64,000 bases of DNA. Origin: CAWBLP01 sp963789495 (lineage in GTDB: Bacteria > Pseudomonadota > Alphaproteobacteria > Acetobacterales > Acetobacteraceae). Made by a program: the position numbers and the translations under genes. Shown here one piece after another: positions 1 to 8,446 of the stretch; the stretch's first letter is position 1, and each line of letters starts with the position of its first letter. The notes under the pieces are model-generated. The model made no database searches, was not told the origin of the DNA, and worked only from the letters and a program-made list of their open reading frames with translations. The stretch spans positions 62,001 to 126,000 of the forward strand of contig CAWBLP010000033.1 of assembly GCA_963789495.1 (NCBI GenBank). Direction: 5' to 3'.

Positions 1-318
1 AAGGGCGACGACAAGTGGTTCGACATCGTGCGCTGGACCTTCATCGCCGCCATCACGGCGGAGGAGAAGGGTATCGACAGCAAGAACATCGACACCTTCA
101 TGGACAGCAAGGACCCCGACATCCGTCGCCTGCTGGGCCTGGAAGGCGACATGGGCAAGGCGCTCGGGCTCGACAACAAATGGGCCTATAACATCGTCAA
201 GCAGGTCGGCAATTTCGGCGAGATCTGGGACCGCAACATCACGCCGATGGGCGTGCCGCGCAGCATCAACAACATCTGGACCAAGGGCGGTCTGCAATAC
301 GCGCCGCCGATCCGCTGA
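1..318 (+). CDS. aapJ: General L-amino-acid ABC transporter substrate-binding protein, C-terminal fragment
   Basis: The reading frame is open from the first base and ends at a TGA at 316-318, so 105 residues of the C-terminus are visible and the start lies outside the window. The residues (KGDDKWFDIVRW near the left edge, NFGEIWDRNITP and GLQYAPPIR at the end) match the end of AapJ-type periplasmic binding proteins for polar and general L-amino acids. The next three genes on the same strand are the two permeases and the ATPase of the same system, which supports the call. AapJ would capture amino acids in the periplasm and deliver them to AapQM. Confidence 0.88.
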   Translation, partial: KGDDKWFDIVRWTFIAAITAEEKGIDSKNIDTFMDSKDPDIRRLLGLEGDMGKALGLDNKWAYNIVKQVGNFGEIWDRNITPMGVPRSINNIWTKGGLQYAPPIR

Positions 319-679
319 CGCCAACACCGACTCGGGCCGTCCGGACGCATGTCCAGGCGGCCCGTCTACCGACGGCGGGCACCGGGGCGGACTGCGCGCG
401 AGGATCGAGCGGCATGTTATCTCGGTATTGTATTGGAATTAGTATCGACACGATAACACGCTGTAGACTGGCGCCCCACGAGCAGGAAGCCGCCCAAGCA
501 CTACGGTGGATGTGGCGAAACAGTCCGCGAAACGGCATCGGGGCGGCCTGGCTCTAGCGGTTGCGCTCAGGCCATCGCATGCCGCAAAGTCCAATATGAA
601 GAACGGCAAGCAAAACTAGGAGGCCGACTGGCCTCAGACTTGCATGCTAAATGACAACAACAGGGGGCACCGCATCGCA
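319..679 (+). other. Intergenic region between aapJ and aapQ
   Basis: No credible gene in these 361 bases. A locally AT-richer stretch (about 415-460) is bounded by TGTTATC at 415-421 and GATAACA at 452-458, a 7-bp inverted repeat with a 30-base loop. An AGGAGG at 618-623 is too far from the chosen aapQ start to be its only ribosome-binding site. A gap after the binding-protein gene is common in such operons, where the binding protein is made in excess, but I see no clear terminator. Confidence 0.5.
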
Positions 680-1900
680 ATGTCCAGCACGACGGCCGAT
701 CCACGTCTGGCGGGCGCCCGCGCGGCTCCGAAGCGGCGCATCCGCCTCACTTGGTCCGACCCGATCTTCCGCTCGATCGTCTGGCAGGTGCTGATCGTCG
801 GCGTGGTGGTGCTGATCGCCTGGTATCTGATCGGGAATACCAACCGGAACCTGGCAGCGCGGCACATCGCCACTGGCTTCGGCTTCCTGGGCCGCGTTGC
901 GGGCATCCCGATCGGCGAGGCACTGGTGCCCTACGACCCCGCCGTCAGCACCTATGGTCGCGCGCTGCTGATCGGCATCCTGAATACACTGAAAGTATCC
1001 GTGATCGGCATCGTGCTTGCCACCATCCTGGGCACGCTGATCGGCATCGGCCGGCTATCAGGCAACTGGCTGCTGGCACGCCTGACCGCATTCTATGTGG
1101 AGACGCTGCGCGACATCCCGTTGCTGCTGCAACTGCTGTTCTGGTACTCACTGCTGCACCAGTTGCCCTCACCGCGCCAGGCAGTGCAGATCGGCGGCGT
1201 GGCCTTCCTGTCCAATCGCGGCATGCGGGTGCCAGCGCTGCAATGGCAGCCGGCCGATAACTGGGTCGCGCTGGCGCTCCTGATCGGCCTGATCGGAACG
1301 TTCCTGTGGAACCGGCACTGCCAGCAGCGCCAGGCCGCAACCGGCGCCCGACCCCCGCTTTGGCCGGTGGCGCTCGGCCTGATCGTGGCATTCCCGCTGA
1401 TCGTCTGGGCTGCGTTGGGCGCGCCGTTCACGCTGGATATTCCGGCACTGGGCGGCTTCAACTTCCAGGGTGGCATGGCCATCAGCCCGGAATTCTTCGC
1501 CCTGCTGCTCGGCCTGACCATCTACACCGCCGCCTATATCGCGGAGATCGTCCGCTCCGGCATCCAAGCGGTGCCATACGGCCAATGGGAAGCCGGCGGT
1601 GCGATCGGTCTTCGCCGCGGCGTGGTGCTGCGACGCATCGTGCTGCCGCAGGCCCTGCGCGTGATCATCCCGCCGCTGACCAGCCAATACCTCAACCTGA
1701 CCAAGAACAGCTCGCTGGCGGTCGCGATCGGTTTCCAGGATGTGGTGTCGATCGCCAATACGACGCTGAACCAGACCGGCCAGGCGATCGAAGGCATCGC
1801 CTACATCATGGCGGTCTATCTCACCATCAGCCTGTCGATCAGTGCGTTCATGAACTGGTACAATGCGACACGTCATGCTGGTGGAGCGGTGATCCGATGA
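680..1900 (+). CDS. aapQ: General L-amino-acid ABC transporter permease
   Basis: Inner-membrane permease of the AapJQMP importer (about 406 residues, usual family length). An N-terminal membrane segment (VLIVGVVVLIAWYLI) precedes a long periplasmic insert and a C-terminal transport domain. The EAA loop that contacts the ATPase is seen as EAGGAIGLRRG followed by LPQALRVIIPP. I chose ATG 680 because AGGGGG lies 12 bases upstream; an in-frame ATG at 644 would add 12 residues and has no well-placed ribosome-binding site. The stop overlaps the aapM start (ATGA), indicating translational coupling. Confidence 0.93.
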   Translation: MSSTTADPRLAGARAAPKRRIRLTWSDPIFRSIVWQVLIVGVVVLIAWYLIGNTNRNLAARHIATGFGFLGRVAGIPIGEALVPYDPAVSTYGRALLIGILNTLKVSVIGIVLATILGTLIGIGRLSGNWLLARLTAFYVETLRDIPLLLQLLFWYSLLHQLPSPRQAVQIGGVAFLSNRGMRVPALQWQPADNWVALALLIGLIGTFLWNRHCQQRQAATGARPPLWPVALGLIVAFPLIVWAALGAPFTLDIPALGGFNFQGGMAISPEFFALLLGLTIYTAAYIAEIVRSGIQAVPYGQWEAGGAIGLRRGVVLRRIVLPQALRVIIPPLTSQYLNLTKNSSLAVAIGFQDVVSIANTTLNQTGQAIEGIAYIMAVYLTISLSISAFMNWYNATRHAGGAVIR

Positions 1901-3036
1901 GCCAGAGCGTCGCTGCCCCCGGCTACACCGCCGCCCGTGAGCAGCCCCCCGCCGGGCTGACCGGTCCCTGGGCTTGGGCCCGCACCAACCTGTTCGGCTC
2001 CTGGTGGTCCACCGCCGTCACGCTGGTGCTGGGTTACCTGGTGCTGCGTTACGGCATCGCCTTCATCCTGTGGGCGTTCGTGCACGCGGTGTGGTCGGTG
2101 CCTTACGGCCCGCAAGGCCGCCCCAACACCACCGCCTGCCAGAACGCCCAGGGTATCGGCGCCTGTTGGGCCGTCATCGCGGACAAATACCGGCTGATCC
2201 TGTTCGGCCGCTATCCGTATCAGGAGCAATGGCGACCCGCCCTGTGCGTCCTGCTGTTCATCGCGCTCTATGTCGTGTCCGGCATCCGCTGGTTCTGGCG
2301 CAAGGAACTGGCACTGATCTGGGTCGTGACGCTTACCCTGATTGGCATCCTGATGTGGGGTGGCGTGCTCGGCCTGGGCTTCGTCGGCGAGGATGAATGG
2401 GGTGGCCTGCCCATCACGCTGATCCTGGCGACCTTCGGTCTCGCCTTCGCCTTCCCGCTCTCCATCCTGGTGGCGCTTGGCCGGCGCTCCACCCAGATGC
2501 CGGCGGTGCGCATGCTCTGCGTCGTCTATGTGGAGTTGATCCGCGGCGTGCCGCTGATCGCGCTGCTGTTCATGGCCAGTGTGATGTTCCCATTGTTCCT
2601 GCCGAACGGGGTAAACATCGACAAGCTGTTGCGCGCGCAGGTCGCCATCATCCTGTTCGCCGCCGCCTATCTGGCCGAGGTCGTGCGCGGCGGGCTGCAG
2701 GCATTGCCCAAAGGCCAGGCAGAGGCCGCGGACGCGATGGGCCTGACCTATTGGCAGAAGACCGGGTTCATCATCCTGCCCCAGGCGCTGCGCCTGGTGA
2801 TCCCGCCGTTGGTCAACACCTTTATCGGGTTCTTCAAGGATACCTCGCTGGTGCTGATCGTCGGCATGTTCGATCTGCTGATGATGGGCAAGGTGGCGCT
2901 CAGCGACCCGCCCTGGCAGGCCTTCTATACCGAGGTCTACATCACCCTGGCGCTGATCTACATCGCCTTCTGTTTTGCCATGTCGACCTATAGCCGCAGC
3001 CTGGAGCGGGACCTCAACCGCTCGCAACGACGCTGA
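1897..3036 (+). CDS. aapM: General L-amino-acid ABC transporter permease
   Basis: Second membrane subunit of the Aap importer, 379 residues. Several hydrophobic segments run through the protein, and the cytoplasmic EAA loop reads EAADAMGLTYWQKTGF followed by LPQALRLVIPP. The ATG overlaps the aapQ stop by four bases. The frame is open upstream of 1897, but that stretch lies inside aapQ and is an out-of-frame shadow. AapQ and AapM form the heterodimeric channel energised by AapP. Confidence 0.93.
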   Translation: MSQSVAAPGYTAAREQPPAGLTGPWAWARTNLFGSWWSTAVTLVLGYLVLRYGIAFILWAFVHAVWSVPYGPQGRPNTTACQNAQGIGACWAVIADKYRLILFGRYPYQEQWRPALCVLLFIALYVVSGIRWFWRKELALIWVVTLTLIGILMWGGVLGLGFVGEDEWGGLPITLILATFGLAFAFPLSILVALGRRSTQMPAVRMLCVVYVELIRGVPLIALLFMASVMFPLFLPNGVNIDKLLRAQVAIILFAAAYLAEVVRGGLQALPKGQAEAADAMGLTYWQKTGFIILPQALRLVIPPLVNTFIGFFKDTSLVLIVGMFDLLMMGKVALSDPPWQAFYTEVYITLALIYIAFCFAMSTYSRSLERDLNRSQRR

Positions 3037-3051
3037 CAGGGAATCCGCGCA

Positions 3052-3847
3052 ATGAGCCAGACCCTCGAGACCGACCACCCGATCGCCCATATGGCGGACC
3101 CGAAAGGCCCCCCGGCCATCGTGCTGGACAAGGTGAACAAGTGGTACGGGTCACTGCACGTGCTGCGCGACGTGACCGATGACAGTGGCGGAGAAGGAAC
3201 GCGTGGTGGTGTGCGGACCGTCAGGCTCCGGCAAATCCACCATGATCCGCTGCATCAATCGGCTGGAGACGCACCAGGAAGGCCACATCATCATCGACGG
3301 CACGGAGCTGACCGACGACCTGCGTGCGCTGGATACGATCCGCCGCGAGGTGGGGATGGTGTTCCAGTCGTTCAACCTGTTCCCGCATCTGACAATCCTG
3401 GAGAACTGCACTCTGGCGCCGATCTGGGTGCGCAAGATGCCCAAGGCGGAAGCCGAGGAACTGGCGATGTCCTACCTGGAGCGGGTGAAGATCCCCGAGC
3501 AGGCGAAGAAATATCCCGGTCAGTTGTCGGGCGGCCAGCAGCAGCGCGTTGCGATTGCCCGCGCCTTGTGCATGAAGCCGAAAATCATGCTGTTCGATGA
3601 GCCGACTTCCGCGCTGGACCCCGAGATGATCAAGGAGGTGCTGGACACCATGATCGGCCTGGCCGAGTCCGGCATGACCATGGTCTGCGTCACCCATGAG
3701 ATGGGGTTCGCCCGCCAGGTGGCCGACCGCGTGGTGTTCATGGACCGCGGTGAGATCGTTGAAAGCGGCACGCCCGAGCGGATGTTCGAAAGCCCGCAGA
3801 CCGATCGGCTGAAGCTGTTCCTGAGCCAGATCCTGCGCGGACACTGA
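3052..3847 (+). CDS. aapP: General L-amino-acid ABC transporter ATPase, frameshifted in this sequence
   Basis: ATP-binding subunit of the Aap importer. The N-terminal part (KWYGSLHVLRDV, containing the A-loop tyrosine) is in the frame starting at ATG 3052; Walker A (GPSGSGKST), signature LSGGQQQR, Walker B (IMLFDEPTS) and the H-loop (CVTHEMGF) are in the +1 frame from 3179. Removing one G at 3178 turns GACC-GATGACAGTG into an uninterrupted ACC ATG ACA GTG reading and gives a 264-residue protein of normal length. An internal ATG at 3179 might allow a short product lacking the A-loop, but a one-base sequence error is the simpler explanation. Confidence 0.88.
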
Positions 3848-4341
3848 CCCCGCGTCAGTCGTGCTGGTCCGGCCGGTCGAAGATGCTGTTCGGCCCTGTC
3901 AGCCTCGCGGTCGCCACCGCGGAGGGTTTGGCATTGCGGTGGAAATGGCCGATCCGCCCGTGATACAGCGCCCGCAACCCCGCGGCGCTGCCGTTGTATG
4001 GGCTGTCGAGCCTGTGCCGAGAGGACGCGGAGGGCGAGCAGGTACGCCTCCCGCGTCTGGGGTAGGGCCTGGCCCGGCCACCTACTCTCGACAGCGCATA
4101 CTGCGCGACCCGATCGTTCCGATGGAGATGGCCGGGTCAGGCCCGGCCAAGACGAGAAATCCTGCCACGCGGGCTACGCGTACCCCGTCGTGGGGGCAGG
4201 CCTTCCATTCACGGATTCTCCGGACAGAACACGGTAGGCTGCGGATCACCTACGACCGCACCGGCACCGCGACGGATGGGCGCTTTCGTCGGCATGACGG
4301 CGCCTGGTTCGGCTAAGACCCCGCCCTCGGACCGCTTGCCT
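3848..4341. other. Intergenic region between convergent aapP and rplS, with a possible gene remnant
   Basis: No full gene. A dispersed palindromic repeat lies at about 4064-4154. On the minus strand, about 4010 down to a TGA at 3857-3855 reads as a strongly GC-third-position open stretch (ending SIFDRPDQHD) that looks like the 3' end of a coding sequence, but it has no start and I do not recognise it. Upstream it runs into arginine-rich, non-protein-like sequence. No T-tract terminator is evident for either flanking gene. Confidence 0.4.
4064..4154 (+). repeat. Dispersed palindromic repeat family 1, copy 1
   Basis: Ends with the family-specific string GACCCGATCGTTCCGATGGA, then ATGGCCGGGTCAGGCCCGGC. 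The left arm (GGCCTGGCCCGGCC) is degraded compared with copies near 6.5 kb and 47.9 kb. The outer arms could pair into a stem. Confidence 0.75.
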
Positions 4342-4755
4342 TTACTCTGCCGCCGCCTGGTCGGAGGAACCGGCCTCGCCACCGGCATTCACCGTGCTGC
4401 GCGCCTTCTCGGCAATGCGCGCCGACTTGCCGCGGCGGCCGCGCAGATAATACAGCTTTGCACGACGGACATCGCCGCGCCGCACCACGGCTATTTCCGC
4501 GATGGTCGGCGAATACAGCGGAAACACGCGCTCGACGCCCTCGCCGTAGCTGATCTTGCGCACGGTGAAGTTGCTGTTCAGCCCCTTGTTGGACCGCGCG
4601 ATGCACACGCCCTCGAACGCCTGGGTGCGGGTGCGCTCACCCTCCACCACCTTCACGGCGACCCGCACCGTATCGCCCGGAGCAAACACGGGCACCGGGC
4701 GGCTCTCACTGAGGCGGGCGATCTGCTCTGCTTCGAGCTGCTGGATGATGTTCAT
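4342..4755 (-). CDS. rplS: 50S ribosomal protein L19
   Basis: Structural protein of the large ribosomal subunit at the 30S-50S interface. The 137-residue product starts MNIIQQLEAEQIARL and contains PVFAPGDTVRVAVKVVEGER, RTQAFEGVCIARSN and the basic end LYYLRGRRGKSARI, all typical of L19. It continues with an acidic alanine/glycine tail of about 25 residues, longer than the E. coli protein. The start at 4755 has AAAGGA about 8 bases upstream. It is the last gene of the rpsP-rimM-trmD-rplS cluster. Confidence 0.96.
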   Translation of the reverse strand: MNIIQQLEAEQIARLSESRPVPVFAPGDTVRVAVKVVEGERTRTQAFEGVCIARSNKGLNSNFTVRKISYGEGVERVFPLYSPTIAEIAVVRRGDVRRAKLYYLRGRRGKSARIAEKARSTVNAGGEAGSSDQAAAE

Positions 4756-4780
4756 CGCGGTGGTCCTTTCGTCCTGTCCC

Positions 4781-5506
4781 TTACGGCGCGCCGGCCGAAC
4801 TGGCAATCGGCGTCCGCTGCATGGTTGATAGGTAGCGCGCCCACAGATCGGGGCGGCGTTCCCGGGTGATCCGTTCGGCCTCCGCCTGGCGCCAGGCGGC
4901 GACCGCTTCGTGATGGCCGGACACCAGCACATCCGGAACCCGCCGCCCCTGCCACTCGGCCGGGCGGGTGTAGTGCGGGTATTCCAGCAGGCCGGTGGAA
5001 AAACTCTCCTCGACGGCGCTGTCGGCAGCGCCCATCACCCCGGGCAGCAAGCGCACCGTCGCGTCCAGCACCACCAGGGCGGCCAGCTCGCCGCCCGACA
5101 GCACGTAGTCGCCGACGGATAGTTCCTCCAAACCGGCGGCCTCGATCACCCGCTGGTCCACGCCTTCGTAGCGACCACACAGCAGGACCAGCCCGGGGGC
5201 GGCGGCGTAGCGGCGGGCGTCGGCCTGGGTGAACGGCCGGCCGCGTGGGGTGAGGAAGATGGCAGGCCTGTCGTCCGCGACCGAGGCCAAGGCCGCCGCC
5301 ACCACATCCGGGCGTAGCACCATGCCGGCGCCGCCACCGAACGGCGTATCGTCCACGCTGCGGTGGCGATCGGTGGCGAAGTCACGGATGTTGCCGGGCT
5401 GCAGCGACCAGATCTCGCTGGCCAGGGCGCGACCGGCGAGCGACAGGCCGAGCGGGCCGGGGAACATGTCCGGGAACAGGGTGAGGACGGAGGCGTGCCA
5501 GGTCAT
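4781..5506 (-). CDS. trmD: tRNA (guanine-N1)-methyltransferase
   Basis: SPOUT-class enzyme that methylates G37 of tRNAs next to the anticodon using S-adenosylmethionine, preventing +1 frameshifting. The 241-residue product carries the family signatures GGGAGMVLRPD, LLCGRYEGVDQRV, SVGDYVLSGGELA and ESFSTGLLEYPHYTRP. Its ATG overlaps the rimM stop by four bases and it is followed 25 bases later by rplS, the usual arrangement. Confidence 0.97.
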   Translation of the reverse strand: MTWHASVLTLFPDMFPGPLGLSLAGRALASEIWSLQPGNIRDFATDRHRSVDDTPFGGGAGMVLRPDVVAAALASVADDRPAIFLTPRGRPFTQADARRYAAAPGLVLLCGRYEGVDQRVIEAAGLEELSVGDYVLSGGELAALVVLDATVRLLPGVMGAADSAVEESFSTGLLEYPHYTRPAEWQGRRVPDVLVSGHHEAVAAWRQAEAERITRERRPDLWARYLSTMQRTPIASSAGAP

Positions 5507-6099
5507 CGGACAACCGTTTCCGTGTGGGATCGGGCGCTGGCCGCCTCCCCCGGTTCCCGTTCCGCCTCATCGGATGGCGGCTCAGGGGCATCGATAGACG
5601 CGGGCGGCACCACGGTGAGGCGCGCCGCCGCCAGGTCCACCTCCGGCACGCAGGCGCGGGTGAACGGCAGCAGCATCGGGGCCACACCGTCGCGGGCAAT
5701 TTCCAGGCTGGCGCCGGCGCCGTAATCGTGCACCACCGTCACCGTGCCGATCCGCACGCCCGCTGCGTCCATTGCCGCGAGCCCCACCAGGTCGGCGAGG
5801 TAGAATTCCTCGTCATCGGGCGGGGGAAGCTGGGCACGATCGATGCTGAGCGCGGCGTTGGTCAGCCGCTCCGCCGCCGACCGGTCCGTCACCTTGACCG
5901 TGGTGTCGCCGACCAGTTCGGCGATTTCCGCCACACCCTGGCCGCGCCAGCGCAGCACGAAGCGCCGGCCCTTCGGGTCGGTCAGCGGACCGTACTCGGT
6001 GAGGTCGGCCGGATCGGCGGTGTAGCTGGTTACATGCACCAGCCCCCGCACGCCATGCGGCCGACCGATCACGCCCAACAGGATGCGGCTGTTCGACAC
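5503..6099 (-). CDS. rimM: Ribosome maturation factor RimM
   Basis: 16S rRNA processing/assembly factor that binds S19 in the 30S head. The N-terminal RimM domain begins ILLGVIGRPHGVRGLVHV, and a C-terminal PRC-barrel follows (EEFYLADLVGLAAMDAAG). The product is 198 residues, slightly long because of a glutamate/serine-rich tail. The stop overlaps the trmD ATG, and the gene lies 7 bases after rpsP. Confidence 0.95.
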   Translation of the reverse strand: MSNSRILLGVIGRPHGVRGLVHVTSYTADPADLTEYGPLTDPKGRRFVLRWRGQGVAEIAELVGDTTVKVTDRSAAERLTNAALSIDRAQLPPPDDEEFYLADLVGLAAMDAAGVRIGTVTVVHDYGAGASLEIARDGVAPMLLPFTRACVPEVDLAAARLTVVPPASIDAPEPPSDEAEREPGEAASARSHTETVVR

Positions 6100-6106
6100 G
6101 GAACCG

Positions 6107-6451
6107 TCAGGCCGGCGGTGCGGCGGCGGCCTGCTTGGCCCGCTCCTGCGCCTTCTTCTTCGGCGCCGACTTCACCGGCTGCTCGCGAAACGCGGGCATC
6201 GGGCCGAGACCGGCCTTGCCGAGGAAACGGGCGACGCGGTCGGTCGGCAGCGCACCCTGGCCGACCCAATGCTGGATCCGCTCGTCGAACAGGCGGACGC
6301 GTTCGGCATGTTCAGCCGGCAACATCGGGTTGTAGCTGCCCAGCTTCTCGATGAACCGGCCATCCCGCGGGCTGCGGCTATCGGCGACCACGATGTGGTA
6401 GTACGGCCGCTTCTTGGCACCCGCACGGGCAAGGCAAATCTTCAGGCTCAT
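6107..6451 (-). CDS. rpsP: 30S ribosomal protein S16
   Basis: Small-subunit ribosomal protein; first gene of the rpsP-rimM-trmD-rplS group. The start MSLKICLARAGAKKRPYYHI and the motif SPRDGRFIEKLGSYNPM are diagnostic. The 114-residue length includes a lysine/alanine-rich extension after the conserved 80-residue core, as in other alphaproteobacteria. Upstream (higher coordinates) a repeat-filled gap separates it from ffh. Confidence 0.96.
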   Translation of the reverse strand: MSLKICLARAGAKKRPYYHIVVADSRSPRDGRFIEKLGSYNPMLPAEHAERVRLFDERIQHWVGQGALPTDRVARFLGKAGLGPMPAFREQPVKSAPKKKAQERAKQAAAAPPA

Positions 6452-6779
6452 TCAGGGTCTCTCCTCTGGATTTCGATCGTCATGGCCGGCGGATTTTCAT
6501 TGTCCTGACCCCAAGGCTCCCACTCCCCCGTCATGGCCGGGCTTGACCCGGCCATCCGCACACCGACGGGCGAGCGCATCGCGGAACGATCAAGCGGCCC
6601 GATCGTTCCGGTGGAGATGGCCGGGTCAAGCCCGGCCATGACGGTGAGGGCAACGATCATACGTGGCGCAATGCTCGGGCGTGTGCACAGCGGTCCAACG
6701 GCGGGCCGTGGTCGGACGTGGAACAGTTATCGGACATGGAACAGTTGTCGGAGGTGGACACAGCGGTCATGCCCTTAGC
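6452..6779. other. Intergenic region between ffh and rpsP
   Basis: 328 bases without a gene, largely occupied by a palindromic repeat (6529-6643) and a half copy of its arm near 6479-6495 (GTCATGGCCGGCGG). About 6690-6760 holds short direct repeats around GGAACAGTTRTCGGA (6720-6750). The promoter for rpsP is presumably here, but I cannot pick a confident one. Confidence 0.45.
6529..6643 (+). repeat. Dispersed palindromic repeat family 1, copy 2
   Basis: Best-preserved copy. The left arm GTCATGGCCGGGCTTGACCC and right arm GGGTCAAGCCCGGCCATGAC are near-perfect inverted repeats enclosing the core GGCCCGATCGTTCCGGTGGA. It lies between tandem genes rather than at a convergent end, so a purely terminator role is unlikely. 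Confidence 0.85.
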
Positions 6780-8164
6780 TCAGAACGGCCGCCGGCCCGG
6801 ACCGGCGCTCATGTGTTTGGGCATCAGCGCCGACAGGCCGTGGCGCATCAGCCCCTTCTGCCCCAGCTTGTTCATGCGCTTCATCATGGTGGACATGTCG
6901 TCGAACTGCTTCAGCAGCTTGTTGATCTCCTGCACCGTGGTGCCGGAGCCGGCGGCAATCCGCTTCTTGCGGCTGGACTTGATGATGTCCGGCGTGCGCC
7001 GCTCCTTCATCGTCATCGAGGAGATGATCGCGGTCTGCCGCTTGATGAACGTCGTATCGAGATTGGCGTCGTCGAGCTGCGCCTTCATCTTGCCGACGCC
7101 GGGCAGCATGCCGAGGATGCCGGACAGGCTGCCCATCTTGGTGATCTGGCGGAGCTGGGCGGCGTAATCCTCCAGGTCGAATTTCCCGCGCGCCATCTTG
7201 GCGGCGAGTTTTTCTGCCTCCTCCTGGTCGATCGTCTCGCTGGCCTTTTCCACCAGCCCGACGATGTCGCCCATGCCGAGGATGCGGCCGGCGACGCGTT
7301 CGGGGTGGAAATCCTCCAGCGCGTCCTGCTTCTCGCCGACGCCCACCAGCTTGATCGGCGCACCGGTGACCGCGCGCATGGAAAGTGCCGCGCCACCACG
7401 GGCGTCGCCATCCATCCGGGTCAGCACCACGCCGGTGATCGACAGCGCCTCGTTGAACGCCTTGGCGGTATTCACCGCGTCCTGGCCGGTCATTGCGTCG
7501 ACCACCAGCAGCGTCTCGGCCGGGTTGGCGGCGGCACGCACGTCGCGCACCTCGTCCATCAGCTCCTGGTTGATGGCGAGCCGACCGGCGGTATCCAGGA
7601 TGACGACGTCAAAGCCTTCGCGCCGCGCGCTATCCATCGCACGCTTGGCAATCTGCACCGGGGTTTCGCCGGCGACGATCGGCAGGCTGGACACGCCCGC
7701 CTGGTCCGCGAGCTGGGCGAGCTGCAACTGGGCAGCGGGACGCTGGGTGTCGAGGCTGGCCAGCAGCACACGGCGGCGCATCCGGTCCTTCAGCCGCAGC
7801 GCGATCTTGCCGGCGGTCGTGGTCTTGCCGGAGCCTTGCAGCCCGACCATCAGGATCGGCACCGGCGGCGTGGCATTCAGGTTGAGCGGGACCGCGCCCT
7901 CCCCACCCAGCGCCTCGATCATCGCATCATTGACGATCTTGACGATCTGCTGGCCGGGGGTGACCGAGCCCAGGACCTCCGTGCCGATGGCACGGTCGCG
8001 TACTTGGCGATGAAGTTGCGTACCACCGGCAGGGCGACGTCGGCATCCAGCAACGCGACGCGGACCTCGCGCAGGGCTTCCCCGATATCGGCTTCCGACA
8101 GGGCGCCACGCCGGCGCAGCCGGTCGAACACCCCGGTAAGCTTGTCTGACAGCGCCTCGAACAC
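6780..8164 (-). CDS. ffh: Signal recognition particle protein Ffh, frameshifted in this sequence
   Basis: SRP54 GTPase that binds signal sequences and 4.5S RNA and targets inner-membrane proteins through FtsY. The N domain starts MFEALSDKLTGVFDRLRRRG at 8164; the G domain shows GLQGSGKTT, DTAGR and TRMDGDARGG; the methionine-rich M domain includes GILGMLPGVGKMK. The first about 54 residues are out of frame with the rest: after RNFIAK a missing base at 8003/8004 (AAGTACGCG instead of AAGGTACGCG) breaks the frame. Restoring one base gives 461 residues. Ffh is essential in bacteria, so a sequence error is far likelier than a pseudogene. Confidence 0.93.
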
Positions 8165-8350
8165 GATGCGTTCACTCCAACGGCAGAAACGCCGCTGCGC
8201 GAACCTTCGCGGAGCGACGGAGTCCCCGCATACGGCGGGGACCGGGCGACCAAGGTGACCCGGAGGCGGGGGTTATGGGGAGGAACCCGACGGGAGTCAA
8301 CGCGCGGGTCGCCGAGTAGCCCGGCGTGCCAGCGCCTGCGCTTTTCGGGC

Positions 8351-8427
8351 GGCCACCCGAATCCGGCGCGGCGGCGGCCCCCGGGGCAACGGGGCCGCCG
8401 CGCCTGTCGGGCCGGATTCGGGTGGCC
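8351..8427. other. Large GC-rich inverted repeat (hairpin) downstream of the SDR gene
   Basis: GGCCACCCGAATCCGGC at 8351-8367 is perfectly complementary to GCCGGATTCGGGTGGCC at 8411-8427. The interior adds a second pairing stretch (GCGCGGCGGC with GCCGCCGCGC). It lies after the stop of the SDR gene and before ffh, so it may attenuate or end SDR transcription, but no T-tract follows on either strand. Confidence 0.7.
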
Positions 8428-8446
8428 GGACCGACCCGGCGCGCCG

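Noticed and set aside
415..458. Inverted repeat TGTTATC/GATAACA as a terminator or operator
   Set aside because: Only 7 bp with a 30-base loop; too weak to assign a role.
1306..1896. Open frame extending upstream of aapM
   Set aside because: It lies inside aapQ in another frame and gives no recognisable protein; aapM starts at 1897 with a coupled ATG.
1873..3090. Long minus-strand open frame opposite aapM
   Set aside because: Gln/His/Asp-rich antisense shadow with no domain and no ribosome-binding site.
6663..8258. Long open frame on the + strand opposite ffh
   Set aside because: His/Arg-rich shadow of a GC-rich gene; the minus strand encodes all SRP GTPase motifs.
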